Part shown: one piece after another, positions 25,770 to 34,461 of the stretch | How positions within the stretch are numbered: the stretch's first letter is position 1 | Layout of the letters: each line of letters begins with the position of its first letter | Assembly: GCF_000353285.1 (NCBI RefSeq) | Contig: NZ_KB731324.1 | Coordinates: 2,808,577 to 2,872,576, forward strand | DNA from: Leptolyngbya boryana PCC 6306 | GTDB lineage: Bacteria > Cyanobacteriota > Cyanobacteriia > Leptolyngbyales > Leptolyngbyaceae | Length of the DNA stretch: 64,000 bases | Reading direction: 5' to 3' | The notes under the pieces: model-generated | What the model saw: only the letters and a program-made list of their open reading frames with translations | Told to the model about the DNA's origin: nothing | Databases searched by the model: none | Translations under genes and position numbers: made by a program

Positions 25770-27959
25770 ATGCCCTATCTGGTTCAACCTCCTGCGATTG
25801 TTCAACCTGCCCCTGCCCCTACGCAGAAGCCCAACCTAGCGATCAAGCTTGCTCAAACCGCTCCGCCAGAGAAGCTTCCCGTTGAGTCAAAAAAAGCAGA
25901 AGACCTAACTGGAACTCAATCCATTTCAGCGATCGAACCCGATTGGCAATTTGCAACCTCAACCCCCCTCTCCCAAACCCCCCCACCCCCCACTTCCTCC
26001 CCACTCCCCATCTCCCCACCCCCCACTTCCTCCCCACTCCCCATCTCCCCACCCCCCACTCCCCTACCCCCCACTTCCCCCACTCCCGGCAACATCCCCA
26101 CCGAACGCCTCACCAACCAAGGAATTCTCGAACTCAAAGCCGATCGCCAAGACTACGACACAAATCGCCAGATCTTCACCGCCGAAGGAAACGTCTCACT
26201 TCGATTTCGAGGCGCATTGCTGACGGGCGATCGCTTACAGGTGAATCTCGTGAATCGCCTCACAGTTGCAGAAGGCAACGTGACGCTGACTAGGGGCGAT
26301 CAAGTCCTACGGGGGCAACGATTCCGCTATAACTTGATCCAAGAAGAAGGAACCGTTGAACAAGCCAGTGGAGAAATTTTTATTCCAACGGCTGGAACCG
26401 ATCTCAATCCCAACTTACCTACTAACATTACGGCGGGAGTTGTCCCCGTGGGTTCAGTCGGCGATCGAGTGACTGCGGCGCAGAATAACATTTCTCTAGC
26501 AGGCAGTGCGCGGATTAATGTTGGCTCAGAGCAAAATTCGAGTGGATCAACGATTGTTCGACCTGCCGGGGGAACTGTTCGACGCTTACGATTTGAGGCG
26601 GCTCAAATTGAGTTTTATCCAGAAGGCTTTCAAGCTCGAAATATCCGAGTCACGAATGATCCATTCTCGCCGCCTGAACTGGAACTGCGCTCAGATCGGG
26701 CCGAACTCAGACGCATTTCACCGCTCAGAGATGAACTTCGCGTCAGCCGTAACCGATTGGTCTTTGATCAAGGGTTTACGCTGCCATTGCCGAGTCGAAC
26801 GCTAGTCCTCGATCGCAATCAGCGATCGCCTGCTTTGTTCAACTTCGGATATGACGGTGAAGATCGAGGTGGACTGTTTATCGAACGCGATATTAATGTT
26901 TTCCCACAGTCGCCGATTCAATTCACACTCACTCCGCAGTTTTTCGTGCAAAGAGCGTTTCAAGATCGCAGTAATATTGCCAATCTCTTTGGTCTACGAG
27001 CGCGGCTTGCGGCTCCCTTGAGTCCTCGAACTGTGATTCGAGGCGAAGGTGTCTTAACTAGCTTAGACTTCAATCGGAGTGAAGAAGCATTACGAGGCAG
27101 CTTGCGAGCACAACAATTGATTGGTACACATACCTTAAGCTTAGAAGCAAGTTACCGCGATCGCTTATTCAATAATTCCCTCGGCTTCCAAGACGTTCAA
27201 AGTAGCATTGGGGCATTGTTCTTTTCACCGATTGTTCCGATCGGTAAAACTGGGATTAATCTCAGCTATCAAGTGGGATATCAATACGTCACAGCAGACA
27301 CCGATCGCCTTGATTTACTAGAACCAATTCGATCGAACAATCGCATTAGTCTGGGACGATTCCAAGCAAGTGCTGCTTTGAGTCGAGGCTTTACACTATG
27401 GCAAGGAAATGCTTTACCTGCAACCCCGGATCAAGGCTTGAAGTACTCTCCGATTCCAATTCGTCCTTACATTGGTGTGGGTGTAGGAGTAACAGGTGTT
27501 GCGACTGCTTATAGTAACGGGGAAAGTCAAAACAGCATTAGTGGTGCTGTGAGTTTACAAGGACAATTTGGGAACTTCTCGCGCCCGTTTTTTGATTACA
27601 CTGCGTTTAACGTCACTTACTCACAAGCCTTTCGCAATGGTTTGTCGCCGTTCTTATTCGATCGGATTGCAGACGATAAAATCCTCTATGCAGGGATTAC
27701 GCAGCAGCTTTATGGACCAATTCGCATCGGGTTTCAAACGGCTTACAACATTCAAACAGGTCGAGAGATTAGTACGGATTACTTTTTAGAGTACAAGCGT
27801 CGGACTTATGGCATTACACTCCGCTATAATCCGGTTCAGCAGATTGGCTCTGTAGGTTTTGAAATTAGTGATTTCAACTGGAATCAGGGCAGTGGAGAGC
27901 CTTTCGCAGGCAGTGGTGTCATTCCGGTAGAAGGCGGAGTTATTCGATCTCCTCAGTAG
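25770..27959 (+). CDS. DUF3769 OstA/LptD-like outer-membrane protein
   Basis: The 729-residue protein has an unstructured N-terminal third rich in Pro, including two exact PPPTSSPLPIS copies. An OstA/LptA-like beta segment follows from about residue 118 (ILELKADRQDYDTNRQIFTA and repeated EGNV strands). A long region with alternating strands and many Arg/Tyr/Phe residues (about 290-729) is typical of a C-terminal barrel. This is the layout of cyanobacterial DUF3769, a probable LptD counterpart for lipopolysaccharide export; that role is inferred. No classical signal peptide is visible at the annotated start, so the true start may lie upstream. Confidence 0.8.
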   Translation: MPYLVQPPAIVQPAPAPTQKPNLAIKLAQTAPPEKLPVESKKAEDLTGTQSISAIEPDWQFATSTPLSQTPPPPTSSPLPISPPPTSSPLPISPPPTPLPPTSPTPGNIPTERLTNQGILELKADRQDYDTNRQIFTAEGNVSLRFRGALLTGDRLQVNLVNRLTVAEGNVTLTRGDQVLRGQRFRYNLIQEEGTVEQASGEIFIPTAGTDLNPNLPTNITAGVVPVGSVGDRVTAAQNNISLAGSARINVGSEQNSSGSTIVRPAGGTVRRLRFEAAQIEFYPEGFQARNIRVTNDPFSPPELELRSDRAELRRISPLRDELRVSRNRLVFDQGFTLPLPSRTLVLDRNQRSPALFNFGYDGEDRGGLFIERDINVFPQSPIQFTLTPQFFVQRAFQDRSNIANLFGLRARLAAPLSPRTVIRGEGVLTSLDFNRSEEALRGSLRAQQLIGTHTLSLEASYRDRLFNNSLGFQDVQSSIGALFFSPIVPIGKTGINLSYQVGYQYVTADTDRLDLLEPIRSNNRISLGRFQASAALSRGFTLWQGNALPATPDQGLKYSPIPIRPYIGVGVGVTGVATAYSNGESQNSISGAVSLQGQFGNFSRPFFDYTAFNVTYSQAFRNGLSPFLFDRIADDKILYAGITQQLYGPIRIGFQTAYNIQTGREISTDYFLEYKRRTYGITLRYNPVQQIGSVGFEISDFNWNQGSGEPFAGSGVIPVEGGVIRSPQ
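25984..26090 (+). repeat. In-frame C-rich tandem repeat inside the DUF3769 gene
   Basis: A 33-bp unit encoding PPPTSSPLPIS occurs twice exactly and then degenerates. The DNA is nearly all C on this strand (CCCCACTCCCC words), matching the G-rich intergenic repeats seen at about 7741 and 43410. Confidence 0.8.
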
Positions 27960-28021
27960 AGATTCAGAAAATGTTTTAAAACTTTCGCGGCGGTTACATC
28001 CCATCTGTGATTGGAAGTCAT

Positions 28022-28096
28022 AGTCTATTGAAACAAAGTTTACTAAAGGAACTGAAAGCCATTTTCAGTAAGCTATTTACTTTGTTTCAATAGACT
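28022..28096. repeat. Long inverted repeat (18-bp perfect arms)
   Basis: AGTCTATTGAAACAAAGT at 28022-28039 is exactly mirrored at 28079-28096, with a smaller inner hairpin CTGAAA/TTTCAG. It lies about 60 bp after the DUF3769 stop. It may be a terminator or the remains of a small mobile element; nearby transposase debris favours the second. Confidence 0.6.
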
Positions 28097-28135
28097 TCGT
28101 TCCGATAGCTCCGACTCCCAACCGAGGGGCAGATG

Positions 28136-28164
28136 ATGAATGAATGAATGAATGAATGAATGAT
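28136..28164. repeat. Tetranucleotide microsatellite (ATGA)n
   Basis: About six uninterrupted copies of ATGA lie in non-coding DNA between DUF3769 and a transposase remnant. Confidence 0.85.
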
Positions 28165-28302
28165 TCCCGTTAAAACATCCTCTTACACTCAGTTCCAGCC
28201 TTTCCTGTAAAGTCAGAGAACTTAAAATACCGATAAATTTCAAGCAATCTATGATCAGCTTGAGTACTCTGCTAAGGAATTGCTCGGGATGTAGATGACC
28301 CA

Positions 28303-28467
28303 AAACGAGTCAGCAAGTTCTGGCTCTCAGTGTTGACTGAGCTTCAGAATCACAGGCTGAAGGACATTCTCATTGCGTGCTGTGATGGACTTACTGGCTT
28401 TCCTGATGCCAGTACTAGAGGAATAGCACAAAGAATCAGAAAATTCAGCTTTACCTTAATTTTCTAA
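28303..28467 (+). pseudogene. IS256-family (Mutator) transposase remnant
   Basis: The frame reads [36 protein letters not shown] and then loses similarity. This matches the IS256 transposase block [26 protein letters not shown], which surrounds a catalytic Asp. Both ends of the gene are missing and no inverted-repeat ends remain, so the element is dead. Sequence on to about 28560 may be further debris. Confidence 0.8.
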
Positions 28468-28664
28468 AAGATGACTTTCAGGTGAATTACCTAGGAACCT
28501 TCTATCCAGAATTGGACAGGAATCATAACAGCCGTGCTTGAGAAACTTCTAGGTTGTGATAAATAAATCCGATGAAATTTGAGCAAGCTTGCATAAACGC
28601 AAAAGTGCAAACGTGTATCTCCTCAGAAGCTTAAAACCTTCACACAACACTAGGAGAAAAAACC

Positions 28665-29045
28665 ATGCTACGTCAACTTCTTTCTGCCTCTGCGTTAATG
28701 CTTGCGACTGTTCCTGCCCTCTCAATGTCTGCGATCGCTGCATCAGCCCCACGAGTCACCGTATTCAATCAAGGTGGATATGTCGCAGACTATCAAATTA
28801 ACTACAGCATTAATGGACAACGTAAAGACTTCAAAGTCTCTGGAATCATTGTTGGTGGTAAACGAACAGTAACATTGCCACTTGGCAGCCAAAACATTAC
28901 AGTGCGGGGTCAAATGCAAACCGGGTTGTTCTGGGAGCCGAGACGAGAAATCTTCAATCAATCTGCTCGTGATGGAAGCTGCTTCAAGACCTTCGGTACT
29001 ATCTTCAGAGGAGAATGGTCACGCGATTGCACAGCTGATTTCTAA
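28665..29045 (+). CDS. Secreted single-domain protein resembling domain 4 of cholesterol-dependent cytolysins
   Basis: The 126-residue protein has a clear signal peptide (about 1-26, ending SMSAIAA) and ribosome site AGGAG. The mature part follows the C-terminal beta-sandwich (domain 4) of thiol-activated cytolysins. GGYVADYQINY at 37-47 corresponds to HSGGYVAQFNISW-type strands. LPLGSQNITV at 71-80 matches LPGNARNINV. TGLFWEPRREI at 86-96 corresponds to the undecapeptide region of ECTGLAWEWWR, and CFKTFGTI at 106-113 to ISIWGTTL. The pore-forming domains 1-3 are absent. Cys106 and Cys122 may form a disulfide. It could bind membranes or sterol-like lipids, but that is inference. Confidence 0.72.
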   Translation: MLRQLLSASALMLATVPALSMSAIAASAPRVTVFNQGGYVADYQINYSINGQRKDFKVSGIIVGGKRTVTLPLGSQNITVRGQMQTGLFWEPRREIFNQSARDGSCFKTFGTIFRGEWSRDCTADF

Positions 29046-29218
29046 CTTCAACGAAATCCTCGGTTTGTTCACCCTCAGAGTTCTTCAGCCTAGAGAATTT
29101 GTGCTTCGCTACTAGTTCACCACAATAAATTTGATAGGAGAATAGGGAGCAATCTGAGTTTAGGGTCTCCTCACTCCCTACTCCGCAACATTGCTGCGGT
29201 TGACGACGACTTCAATCG

Positions 29219-30040
29219 TTATAAAGCCTTCGCAATCCGATGCAACCAAATGAAATCCTCGCCTTCTGGAGAACACTTCGATTGAATTAGCTCATTCGAG
29301 TAGTGCAGATTTTCCCCACTCAGATCCGTACGATACCCCCATTCTGTCCATTCTCCGTAAGGATCATTCACCCAAAATCCTGTTTCGTCATAGCCGCGAA
29401 TCAGAATAATATGACCGAATCCTGTGAAATAGCCATGAACAATGCAAGGCTTTCCTTCTGCGATCGCTTTACGAATATCATATAAACTTCCACGATTGGT
29501 GTAGTCAACCTTTAAGCCGTAAGCCTCTCCGAGTTTGACTAAATCCGATGGCTCATGTCGTGAGAGTTGATGATCTTCCATATATTGGTAGAGTTCATCT
29601 TCAAGCTGGATAAAGCTATCACTCTGACCTTTACGCTGCCAGTACACCATTGCCATCGCATAGCAAGTTACATTGCAAGCACCCGTCGGGTTCAACTCAT
29701 TGTCAAGCTGGCTCTTGTAGAGCACACCCAATTTCTTTTGAGCAGGTAGCGCTACTTTCTCTACCTGAGGTTTCGGACGCTCAACTTGAATCGGAACGAT
29801 CGCACCTTGATTGTCGATCAGTTGAACATGTTCTACAAACACATACCACTCAGTTTTTGTAGGATTGCCAAGCGATTGCCCTAACATCGCAACTTTGAGA
29901 TGCTTGGGATCAACTGCTTTCCAAGAATGCAGTTCAAACGTTTGCCCCCCTGCAACTGAGACTTTATCCGCATCCGCTAACTCTCCAGAACTTGCCGTCG
30001 ATTGCTTAAAAATAGTATTTTGCAGAACACTAAGTTTCAT
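29219..30040 (-). CDS. C39-like cysteine peptidase family protein
   Basis: A 273-residue protein. Residues 1-90 form a beta-rich N-terminal extension (KVSVAGGQTFELHSW, SLGNPTKTEWYVF). The papain-like Peptidase_C39_2 domain follows from about 105: SQLDNELNPTGACNVTCYAM with presumed nucleophile Cys122, TGFGHIILIRGYD with His210, and GFWVNDPYG with the Asp/Asn. No signal peptide is evident. Related cyanobacterial proteins are annotated as C39 family peptidases of unknown substrate. It stands alone, divergent from the TetR gene. It is not next to an exporter and should not be tied to the peptide cluster at 57-63 kb. Confidence 0.8.
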   Translation of the reverse strand: MKLSVLQNTIFKQSTASSGELADADKVSVAGGQTFELHSWKAVDPKHLKVAMLGQSLGNPTKTEWYVFVEHVQLIDNQGAIVPIQVERPKPQVEKVALPAQKKLGVLYKSQLDNELNPTGACNVTCYAMAMVYWQRKGQSDSFIQLEDELYQYMEDHQLSRHEPSDLVKLGEAYGLKVDYTNRGSLYDIRKAIAEGKPCIVHGYFTGFGHIILIRGYDETGFWVNDPYGEWTEWGYRTDLSGENLHYSNELIQSKCSPEGEDFIWLHRIAKAL

Positions 30041-30279
30041 CGTCTATCCTCGAATATTCATACTAAGGATAGATTTCCCCCTGAGAAACAGATTTTGATG
30101 TTCTCAGCGCGATCTCGGTAAATTTGCGAAACGTTGCGAAAATTGACGATCGGTTGAGTAACGGCAATTTATTTCGTTGAAATCTGTAAACTCTATAACA
30201 CTTAAGCAAGAGATTTGAGATCGCTTGCACAATTGAAATAACAGGCGACACTTGTGATCCCGCCCTGTTTCTTGAAGCG

Positions 30280-30909
30280 ATGGCAATAACCAACCGACTG
30301 CCCCAACAAGCTGAAGCTGAAACGCGCACTCGTATTCTCAAAGCAGCGCTGAAGCTGTTTGCGAAGCAAGGGTATGATGGGACGACTACGCGAGATTTGG
30401 CAGAAAAAGCTGGAGTCGCAGAAGGAACGTTATTTCGCCATTTCACCAATAAAAAGGCGATTTTGATCGAAGTTGCAACCCAAGGCTGGATCGAGATTTT
30501 GACCGATTTGCTCACCGAGTTAAGCGAAATGGGTAGCTATAAAGCGATCGCTCAAGTGATGCGAAAAAGGATGTTGAACATGCATCAGAACGCAGACTTA
30601 TTCAAGGTCTGTTTTATGGAAGCGCAGTTTCACCCCGATTTGCGCGATCGCATTCAAATCGAAGTCGTCGAAAAAATGACCGACGTAGCAGAGGCATTCT
30701 TTCAAACCGCGATGGATCAAGGCATTTATCGGCAGATGAGTCCAAGATTGGTAGCGCGGGTATTTTTAGGAATGTTTACGATCGCGGGATTCAGTCAAGA
30801 TACAATCATGTCCCCTGGAAGTTCTCCGCATGAAATGAAGGAGATGGCAGAAGGGATTGCAGATATCTTTCTGAATGGAGTTCTGGCACAACATGAATCA
30901 GTTGGCTGA
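30280..30909 (+). CDS. TetR/AcrR-family transcriptional regulator
   Basis: The 209-residue protein has an N-terminal helix-turn-helix with the standard TetR opening, TRILKAALKLFAKQGYDGTT then TRDLAEKAGVAEGTLFRHF at about residues 12-55. A ligand-binding helical domain follows, including MRKRMLNMHQNADLFKVCFM. It overlaps the start of the aminopeptidase P gene, so the two are translationally coupled. The ligand and targets are not known. The intergenic region upstream (30041-30279) is the likely operator site. Confidence 0.93.
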   Translation: MAITNRLPQQAEAETRTRILKAALKLFAKQGYDGTTTRDLAEKAGVAEGTLFRHFTNKKAILIEVATQGWIEILTDLLTELSEMGSYKAIAQVMRKRMLNMHQNADLFKVCFMEAQFHPDLRDRIQIEVVEKMTDVAEAFFQTAMDQGIYRQMSPRLVARVFLGMFTIAGFSQDTIMSPGSSPHEMKEMAEGIADIFLNGVLAQHESVG

Positions 30910-32140
30910 TACGCTCAAATCTCGACGACAAAAGCTTTCTAAGTTGGTGAATTTTCCGGTGATTTTACGATCGGGAAGTCGGAAATCTCGGAATTTTCCA
31001 GCAAATACTTATCCATTTCGCGCGAGTAGTCATTTTCTCTACTTTGCAGGATTGTCTTTAGAAGATGCGATCGTGAAAATTGAGGGTGAGCGATTAACAC
31101 TGTTTCTCGATGATCCGAAACCCGCCAGTGCGCTTTGGCATGGAGAATCGCCGACGCGCGATCAGATTGCAGAAGCGATCGGAGCGGATGCGGCTTACCC
31201 ACTTTCAGAGATCACTTCAGGCATTGAGATTGACAATTTAGAATTGCAGAAAGCCATCATTGAATTGCGGCTCATTCACGATGAAAGTGCGATCGCCGAA
31301 ATTCGCAAAGCGATCGCAGTCACCGTTGAAGCTCATCAAGCCGGAATCCAAGCCACCTTAAGCGCAAAAACTGAAGCTCAGATTCGAGCAGCCATGGAAA
31401 GTGTGATTCTTTCGCACAATATGACCTGTGCTTATAACAGTATTGTGACCGTACACGGTGAGGTGTTGCACAATGAACAGTATCATCATCCTGTACATCC
31501 TGGGGATTTAGTGCTCGCAGATGTAGGCGCAGAAACCCAAAGCGGTTGGGCTTCAGATATTACGCGAACCTGGTCAGCTAGTGGAACGTTTTCGCCGACT
31601 CAAAAAGCGATTTATGATGTGGTACTAGAAGCGCATGATCGAGCGATCGCAAAGATTTGTCCTGGGATTGAATATCGCGATATTCATTTGCTCGCTTGTG
31701 AAGTGCTCGCAGAAGGTTTAGTCGATTTAGGAATTTTGCGGGGTCAACCTGCAGATTTAGTGGATCAAGATGCTCATGCGTTGTTCTTTCCACATGGGAT
31801 CGGGCATTTGCTAGGTTTAGATGTCCATGATATGGAAGACTTGGGCGATCTAGCAGGATATGCAGCCGGGCGATCGCGCAGTGCTCGATTTGGATTGGGA
31901 TATTTACGACTCGATCGACTGTTAAGAGCGGGAATGATCGTAACGATCGAGCCTGGATTTTATCAAGTTCCGGCTATTTTGAATGATCCAGAGCGCAGAG
32001 AAAAATATCGCGATGTAGTGAATTGGCAGCAACTCGAAAAGTTTTCAGATGTCCGTGGGATTCGGATCGAAGATGACATTTTGGTAACGACAGAAGGTTC
32101 AGAAATCTTAAGTGCTGCTCTTCCCACCTCTGCAAATTAA
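30893..32140 (+). CDS. Aminopeptidase P family (M24B) metallopeptidase
   Basis: About 415 residues from the ATG at 30893; an in-frame ATG at 30875 adds six residues. Xaa-Pro aminopeptidases remove N-terminal residues before proline using two metal ions. The pita-bread domain shows HGEVLHNEQYHHPVHPGDLV, DVGAETQSGWASDITRTW (two Asp ligands), FPHGIGHLLGLDVHD (His), TIEPGFY (Glu) and IRIEDDILVT (Glu). The N-terminal creatinase-like domain is included (FRASSHFLYFAGL). The gene is coupled to the TetR regulator, an uncommon but simple operon. Confidence 0.92.
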   Translation: MNQLADTLKSRRQKLSKLVNFPVILRSGSRKSRNFPANTYPFRASSHFLYFAGLSLEDAIVKIEGERLTLFLDDPKPASALWHGESPTRDQIAEAIGADAAYPLSEITSGIEIDNLELQKAIIELRLIHDESAIAEIRKAIAVTVEAHQAGIQATLSAKTEAQIRAAMESVILSHNMTCAYNSIVTVHGEVLHNEQYHHPVHPGDLVLADVGAETQSGWASDITRTWSASGTFSPTQKAIYDVVLEAHDRAIAKICPGIEYRDIHLLACEVLAEGLVDLGILRGQPADLVDQDAHALFFPHGIGHLLGLDVHDMEDLGDLAGYAAGRSRSARFGLGYLRLDRLLRAGMIVTIEPGFYQVPAILNDPERREKYRDVVNWQQLEKFSDVRGIRIEDDILVTTEGSEILSAALPTSAN

Positions 32141-32148
32141 CCAATTAA

Positions 32149-32175
32149 AAAGCGCTCTTCTTCTGAAAAGCGCTT
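32149..32175. terminator. Bidirectional terminator between convergent genes
   Basis: AAGCGCT pairs with AGCGCTT. On the minus strand the stem is followed by a T-run, serving the small gene at 32199; on the plus strand it lies 8 bp after the aminopeptidase stop. Confidence 0.75.
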
Positions 32176-32198
32176 AGAGAGAAACAATCATTTAGCAA

Positions 32199-32387
32199 CT
32201 AGCTCAAACCGACATTACTACGATCGTAGTTTTCAATATTTCCATGATGATTGCTTTGCATCACCTGGGCAGATTCCGAAGGCATTCCAACTTCGTTTGC
32301 TTGACGAGTCAACATGGATTGCTCACGGTTGCGAATCATTTGGCGGTGACGAACCATTAATGCGCGAGCTTGATCTTGAATGGACAT
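32199..32387 (-). CDS. Small basic protein, unknown function
   Basis: A 62-residue product from the second of two close ATGs (MSIQDQARALMVRHRQMIRN). The second ATG is chosen because AGGAGA lies seven bases upstream, whereas it is one base from the first ATG at 32393. The N-terminal half is a basic helix rich in Arg and Gln; the C-terminal half is polar (NHHGNIENYDRSN). A terminator follows. I recognise no family. The promoter region is A/T-rich. Confidence 0.65.
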   Translation of the reverse strand: MSIQDQARALMVRHRQMIRNREQSMLTRQANEVGMPSESAQVMQSNHHGNIENYDRSNVGLS

Positions 32388-32545
32388 ACTCATTTCTCCT
32401 GGTCATTTCTTGTCTATGAGACTAATATACCAGATAATTTCTGTATCAACAACTACCGTTTCTTAAACTTGTCATAGATTTGTGACAATAGATTGTTGAT
32501 CCCGAAACACGGTAAGCTCACAAAAAAGCTGTGGAGAGCGGGATT

Positions 32546-33379
32546 ATGTCTGAAACGGGGAAGCGAATTGAAGTTGGAGCGCTAAATTGGTTTTACCGAG
32601 ATGCCGAACCGACGAGTTCTTCTGATCGCACTCCGGTCATTTTGCTCCACGGTTTAGTCTCTCAGGGCTACAGTTGGCGCAATGTCTTGCCTGCGTTGGG
32701 TGCAGAAGGATTTAGAGCGATCGCGCCAGATTGGATCGGCTGTGGATATTCGAGTATGCCGGATCGCCGAGATTTCGATTATCAACCCGAGACGTATCTC
32801 TCTGTCCTCGAAGATTTGATTGCAGCATTTGAATTTGAGCAAGTCTCGATCGTCGCTCAAGGCTTTCTGGGTTCCGTAGGAATCCAATACGCGCTCAGAC
32901 ATCCCGACCAAGTAGAACGACTGGCAATTTTTAACTGCCCAATTTTCCAAGCTGCGAAATTGCCTTGGAAACTAAAACAGATGAGCATTCCTCTCGTCGG
33001 AGACATGATGACGCAAGACCCGCTGCTCGTCGATCGCACCCTGGAAGGGGGAGGCGGATATCGGATTGAAGATGCTGACCTTGATGTCTATCGTCGTCCG
33101 TGGTTAAAAACTTCAGATGTGGGGCGGGCATTATTCGCGATTCTGCAAAATCTCCAACTCAAGCAAGTTACGGCTGAGATCGAAACCGGATTAAAAGACT
33201 GGAAAAAGCCATTATTAATCGGTTGGGGAGCGCGTGATCCTTGGCTCGCGATCGAGACTGCAAAATCCTTGTATCCAACCTTGGTTGAACTCGATGAAGT
33301 CGGACATTATCCTCAAGAAGACTGGCACGAAAAGGTGAATGAAATTCTCGTGCCATTTTTAAGACAGAAAGTGGTTTAG
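32546..33379 (+). CDS. Alpha/beta-hydrolase fold protein lacking the nucleophile
   Basis: About 277 residues from the ATG at 32546 (GGAG nine bases upstream; a GTG at 32531 is the alternative). The fold is clear: VILLHGLVSQGYSWRNVLPAL (oxyanion HG), IAPDWIGCGYSSMP, then the elbow SIVAQGFLGSVG. In active members the elbow is G-x-(S/D)-x-G, whereas here the nucleophile position is Gly106. The triad acid (GARDPW) and His (DEVGHYPQEDW) are kept. Chloroplast homologues with a similar QGF elbow exist, as I recall, so this is probably a conserved non-catalytic or altered family rather than decay. Confidence 0.8.
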   Translation: MSETGKRIEVGALNWFYRDAEPTSSSDRTPVILLHGLVSQGYSWRNVLPALGAEGFRAIAPDWIGCGYSSMPDRRDFDYQPETYLSVLEDLIAAFEFEQVSIVAQGFLGSVGIQYALRHPDQVERLAIFNCPIFQAAKLPWKLKQMSIPLVGDMMTQDPLLVDRTLEGGGGYRIEDADLDVYRRPWLKTSDVGRALFAILQNLQLKQVTAEIETGLKDWKKPLLIGWGARDPWLAIETAKSLYPTLVELDEVGHYPQEDWHEKVNEILVPFLRQKVV

Positions 33380-33412
33380 AAAATCCCGAAACAGAAATCC
33401 TGAAACAACGGG

Positions 33413-34306
33413 ATGATAAACTCGTCCGAACAAATAGCGGCATCATTGAATCAAGCTATGTATTATCGTGGGTTGTTCCTAGCTGGAGTTTTAGGGTTTG
33501 GCATCATGCCCCCCCTGCAAGCACAAGAATCGGCTTGCCCTGCTCCAGCCTTGTCTCGGTTATCTCGTCACACAGTTGCAGCAGGCGAAACACTCGACTC
33601 GATCGCAACGAAATACAATCTCATTTCCACAACGATCATGGGGTTGAATCCCGATACGCGATCGGGAAAAGTTTCGCCTGGACAAACGCTCCTAATTCCG
33701 CCCTTTAACGGCATTCGGGTGGAAGTTCCGGCGGGAACGAGTTTCAAGGATTTAGCAGCACGTTATCGAGTCCGGGCAGATGTCCTATACGAAGTGAATG
33801 GCTGTCAGCGATCGCCCAAAGTTGTCTTTGTCCCAGGTGTAAACTGGTCACCGAATAGCGGTACTCAACCCGCAGCAGTTGGCAAAACTCCGGTTTTATC
33901 TGGTTCACCTTTAACGGGAGAAACCGCTTCAATTGCGCTAGGTTTTGGATGGTACTTGCCAGCAGGACGTGAAAAGCCAGTCTTTCATAGTGGAACGGAT
34001 CTGCTAGCAAATGTGGGCACACCTGTAAAAGCGATCGGGGATGGAACCGTCGCATTTGCAAGCAACCAGGGAAACTATGGAAATCTCGTTGTGATTAATC
34101 ATCAACAGGGCTATCAAACCCGGTACGCTCAGTTGGCAACCATCAATGTCAAAGTCGGACAAGTAATCAAACGAGGGACAGTCGTTGGAAAGGTTGGACA
34201 AACCGGATCACCGAGTACAGTACAACCACATTTGCATTTTGAAGTGCGAACGAATTCCAAATTAGGCTGGGTCGCAGAAGATCCGATCGCGTTTATTCGT
34301 CGGTAA
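33413..34306 (+). CDS. LysM and M23 peptidase domain protein
   Basis: The 297-residue exported peptidoglycan-active protein has a signal-like segment GLFLAGVLGFGIMPPLQAQ at about 20-38. A LysM repeat follows (HTVAAGETLDSIATKYNLI), then a second LysM-like unit (VPAGTSFKDLAARYRV). The C-terminal M23 domain has HSGTDLLANVGTPVKA, YGNLVVINHQQGYQTRYAQL and PHLHFEVR, which supply the Zn ligands. It could be an endopeptidase or an activator of amidases. The start at 33413 or MYYRGLF at 33458 are both possible. The tRNA terminator follows. Confidence 0.9.
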   Translation: MINSSEQIAASLNQAMYYRGLFLAGVLGFGIMPPLQAQESACPAPALSRLSRHTVAAGETLDSIATKYNLISTTIMGLNPDTRSGKVSPGQTLLIPPFNGIRVEVPAGTSFKDLAARYRVRADVLYEVNGCQRSPKVVFVPGVNWSPNSGTQPAAVGKTPVLSGSPLTGETASIALGFGWYLPAGREKPVFHSGTDLLANVGTPVKAIGDGTVAFASNQGNYGNLVVINHQQGYQTRYAQLATINVKVGQVIKRGTVVGKVGQTGSPSTVQPHLHFEVRTNSKLGWVAEDPIAFIRR

Positions 34307-34419
34307 AGGATTTCTCTTTCCTGTGATCGGATCGTTATTTGAACCCGAAGATCGGAAAGTGTGAATTGTTTACGATCGCAGTCTGCAAAACTCCCATCTG
34401 CTGCCGACTGCAGAAAACT

Positions 34420-34460
34420 AAAAAGCGAGGCAAGAGTGCTACTCTTGCCTCGCTTTTTTA
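34420..34460. terminator. Strong bidirectional terminator
   Basis: An 18-bp stem (AAAAAGCGAGGCAAGAGT with its complement) has a 3-base loop and T-runs on both strands. It separates the plus-strand M23 gene from the minus-strand tRNA-Glu. Confidence 0.93.
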
Positions 34461-34461
34461 A

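Noticed and set aside
26030-26090. Possible CRISPR-like array in the C-rich repeats
   Set aside because: Units are contiguous and coding, with no unique spacers; no cas genes are in the window.
29219-30040. C39-like peptidase as the leader peptidase of the RiPP cluster
   Set aside because: It is more than 27 kb away, lacks an exporter fusion, and the cluster has its own B2 peptidase.
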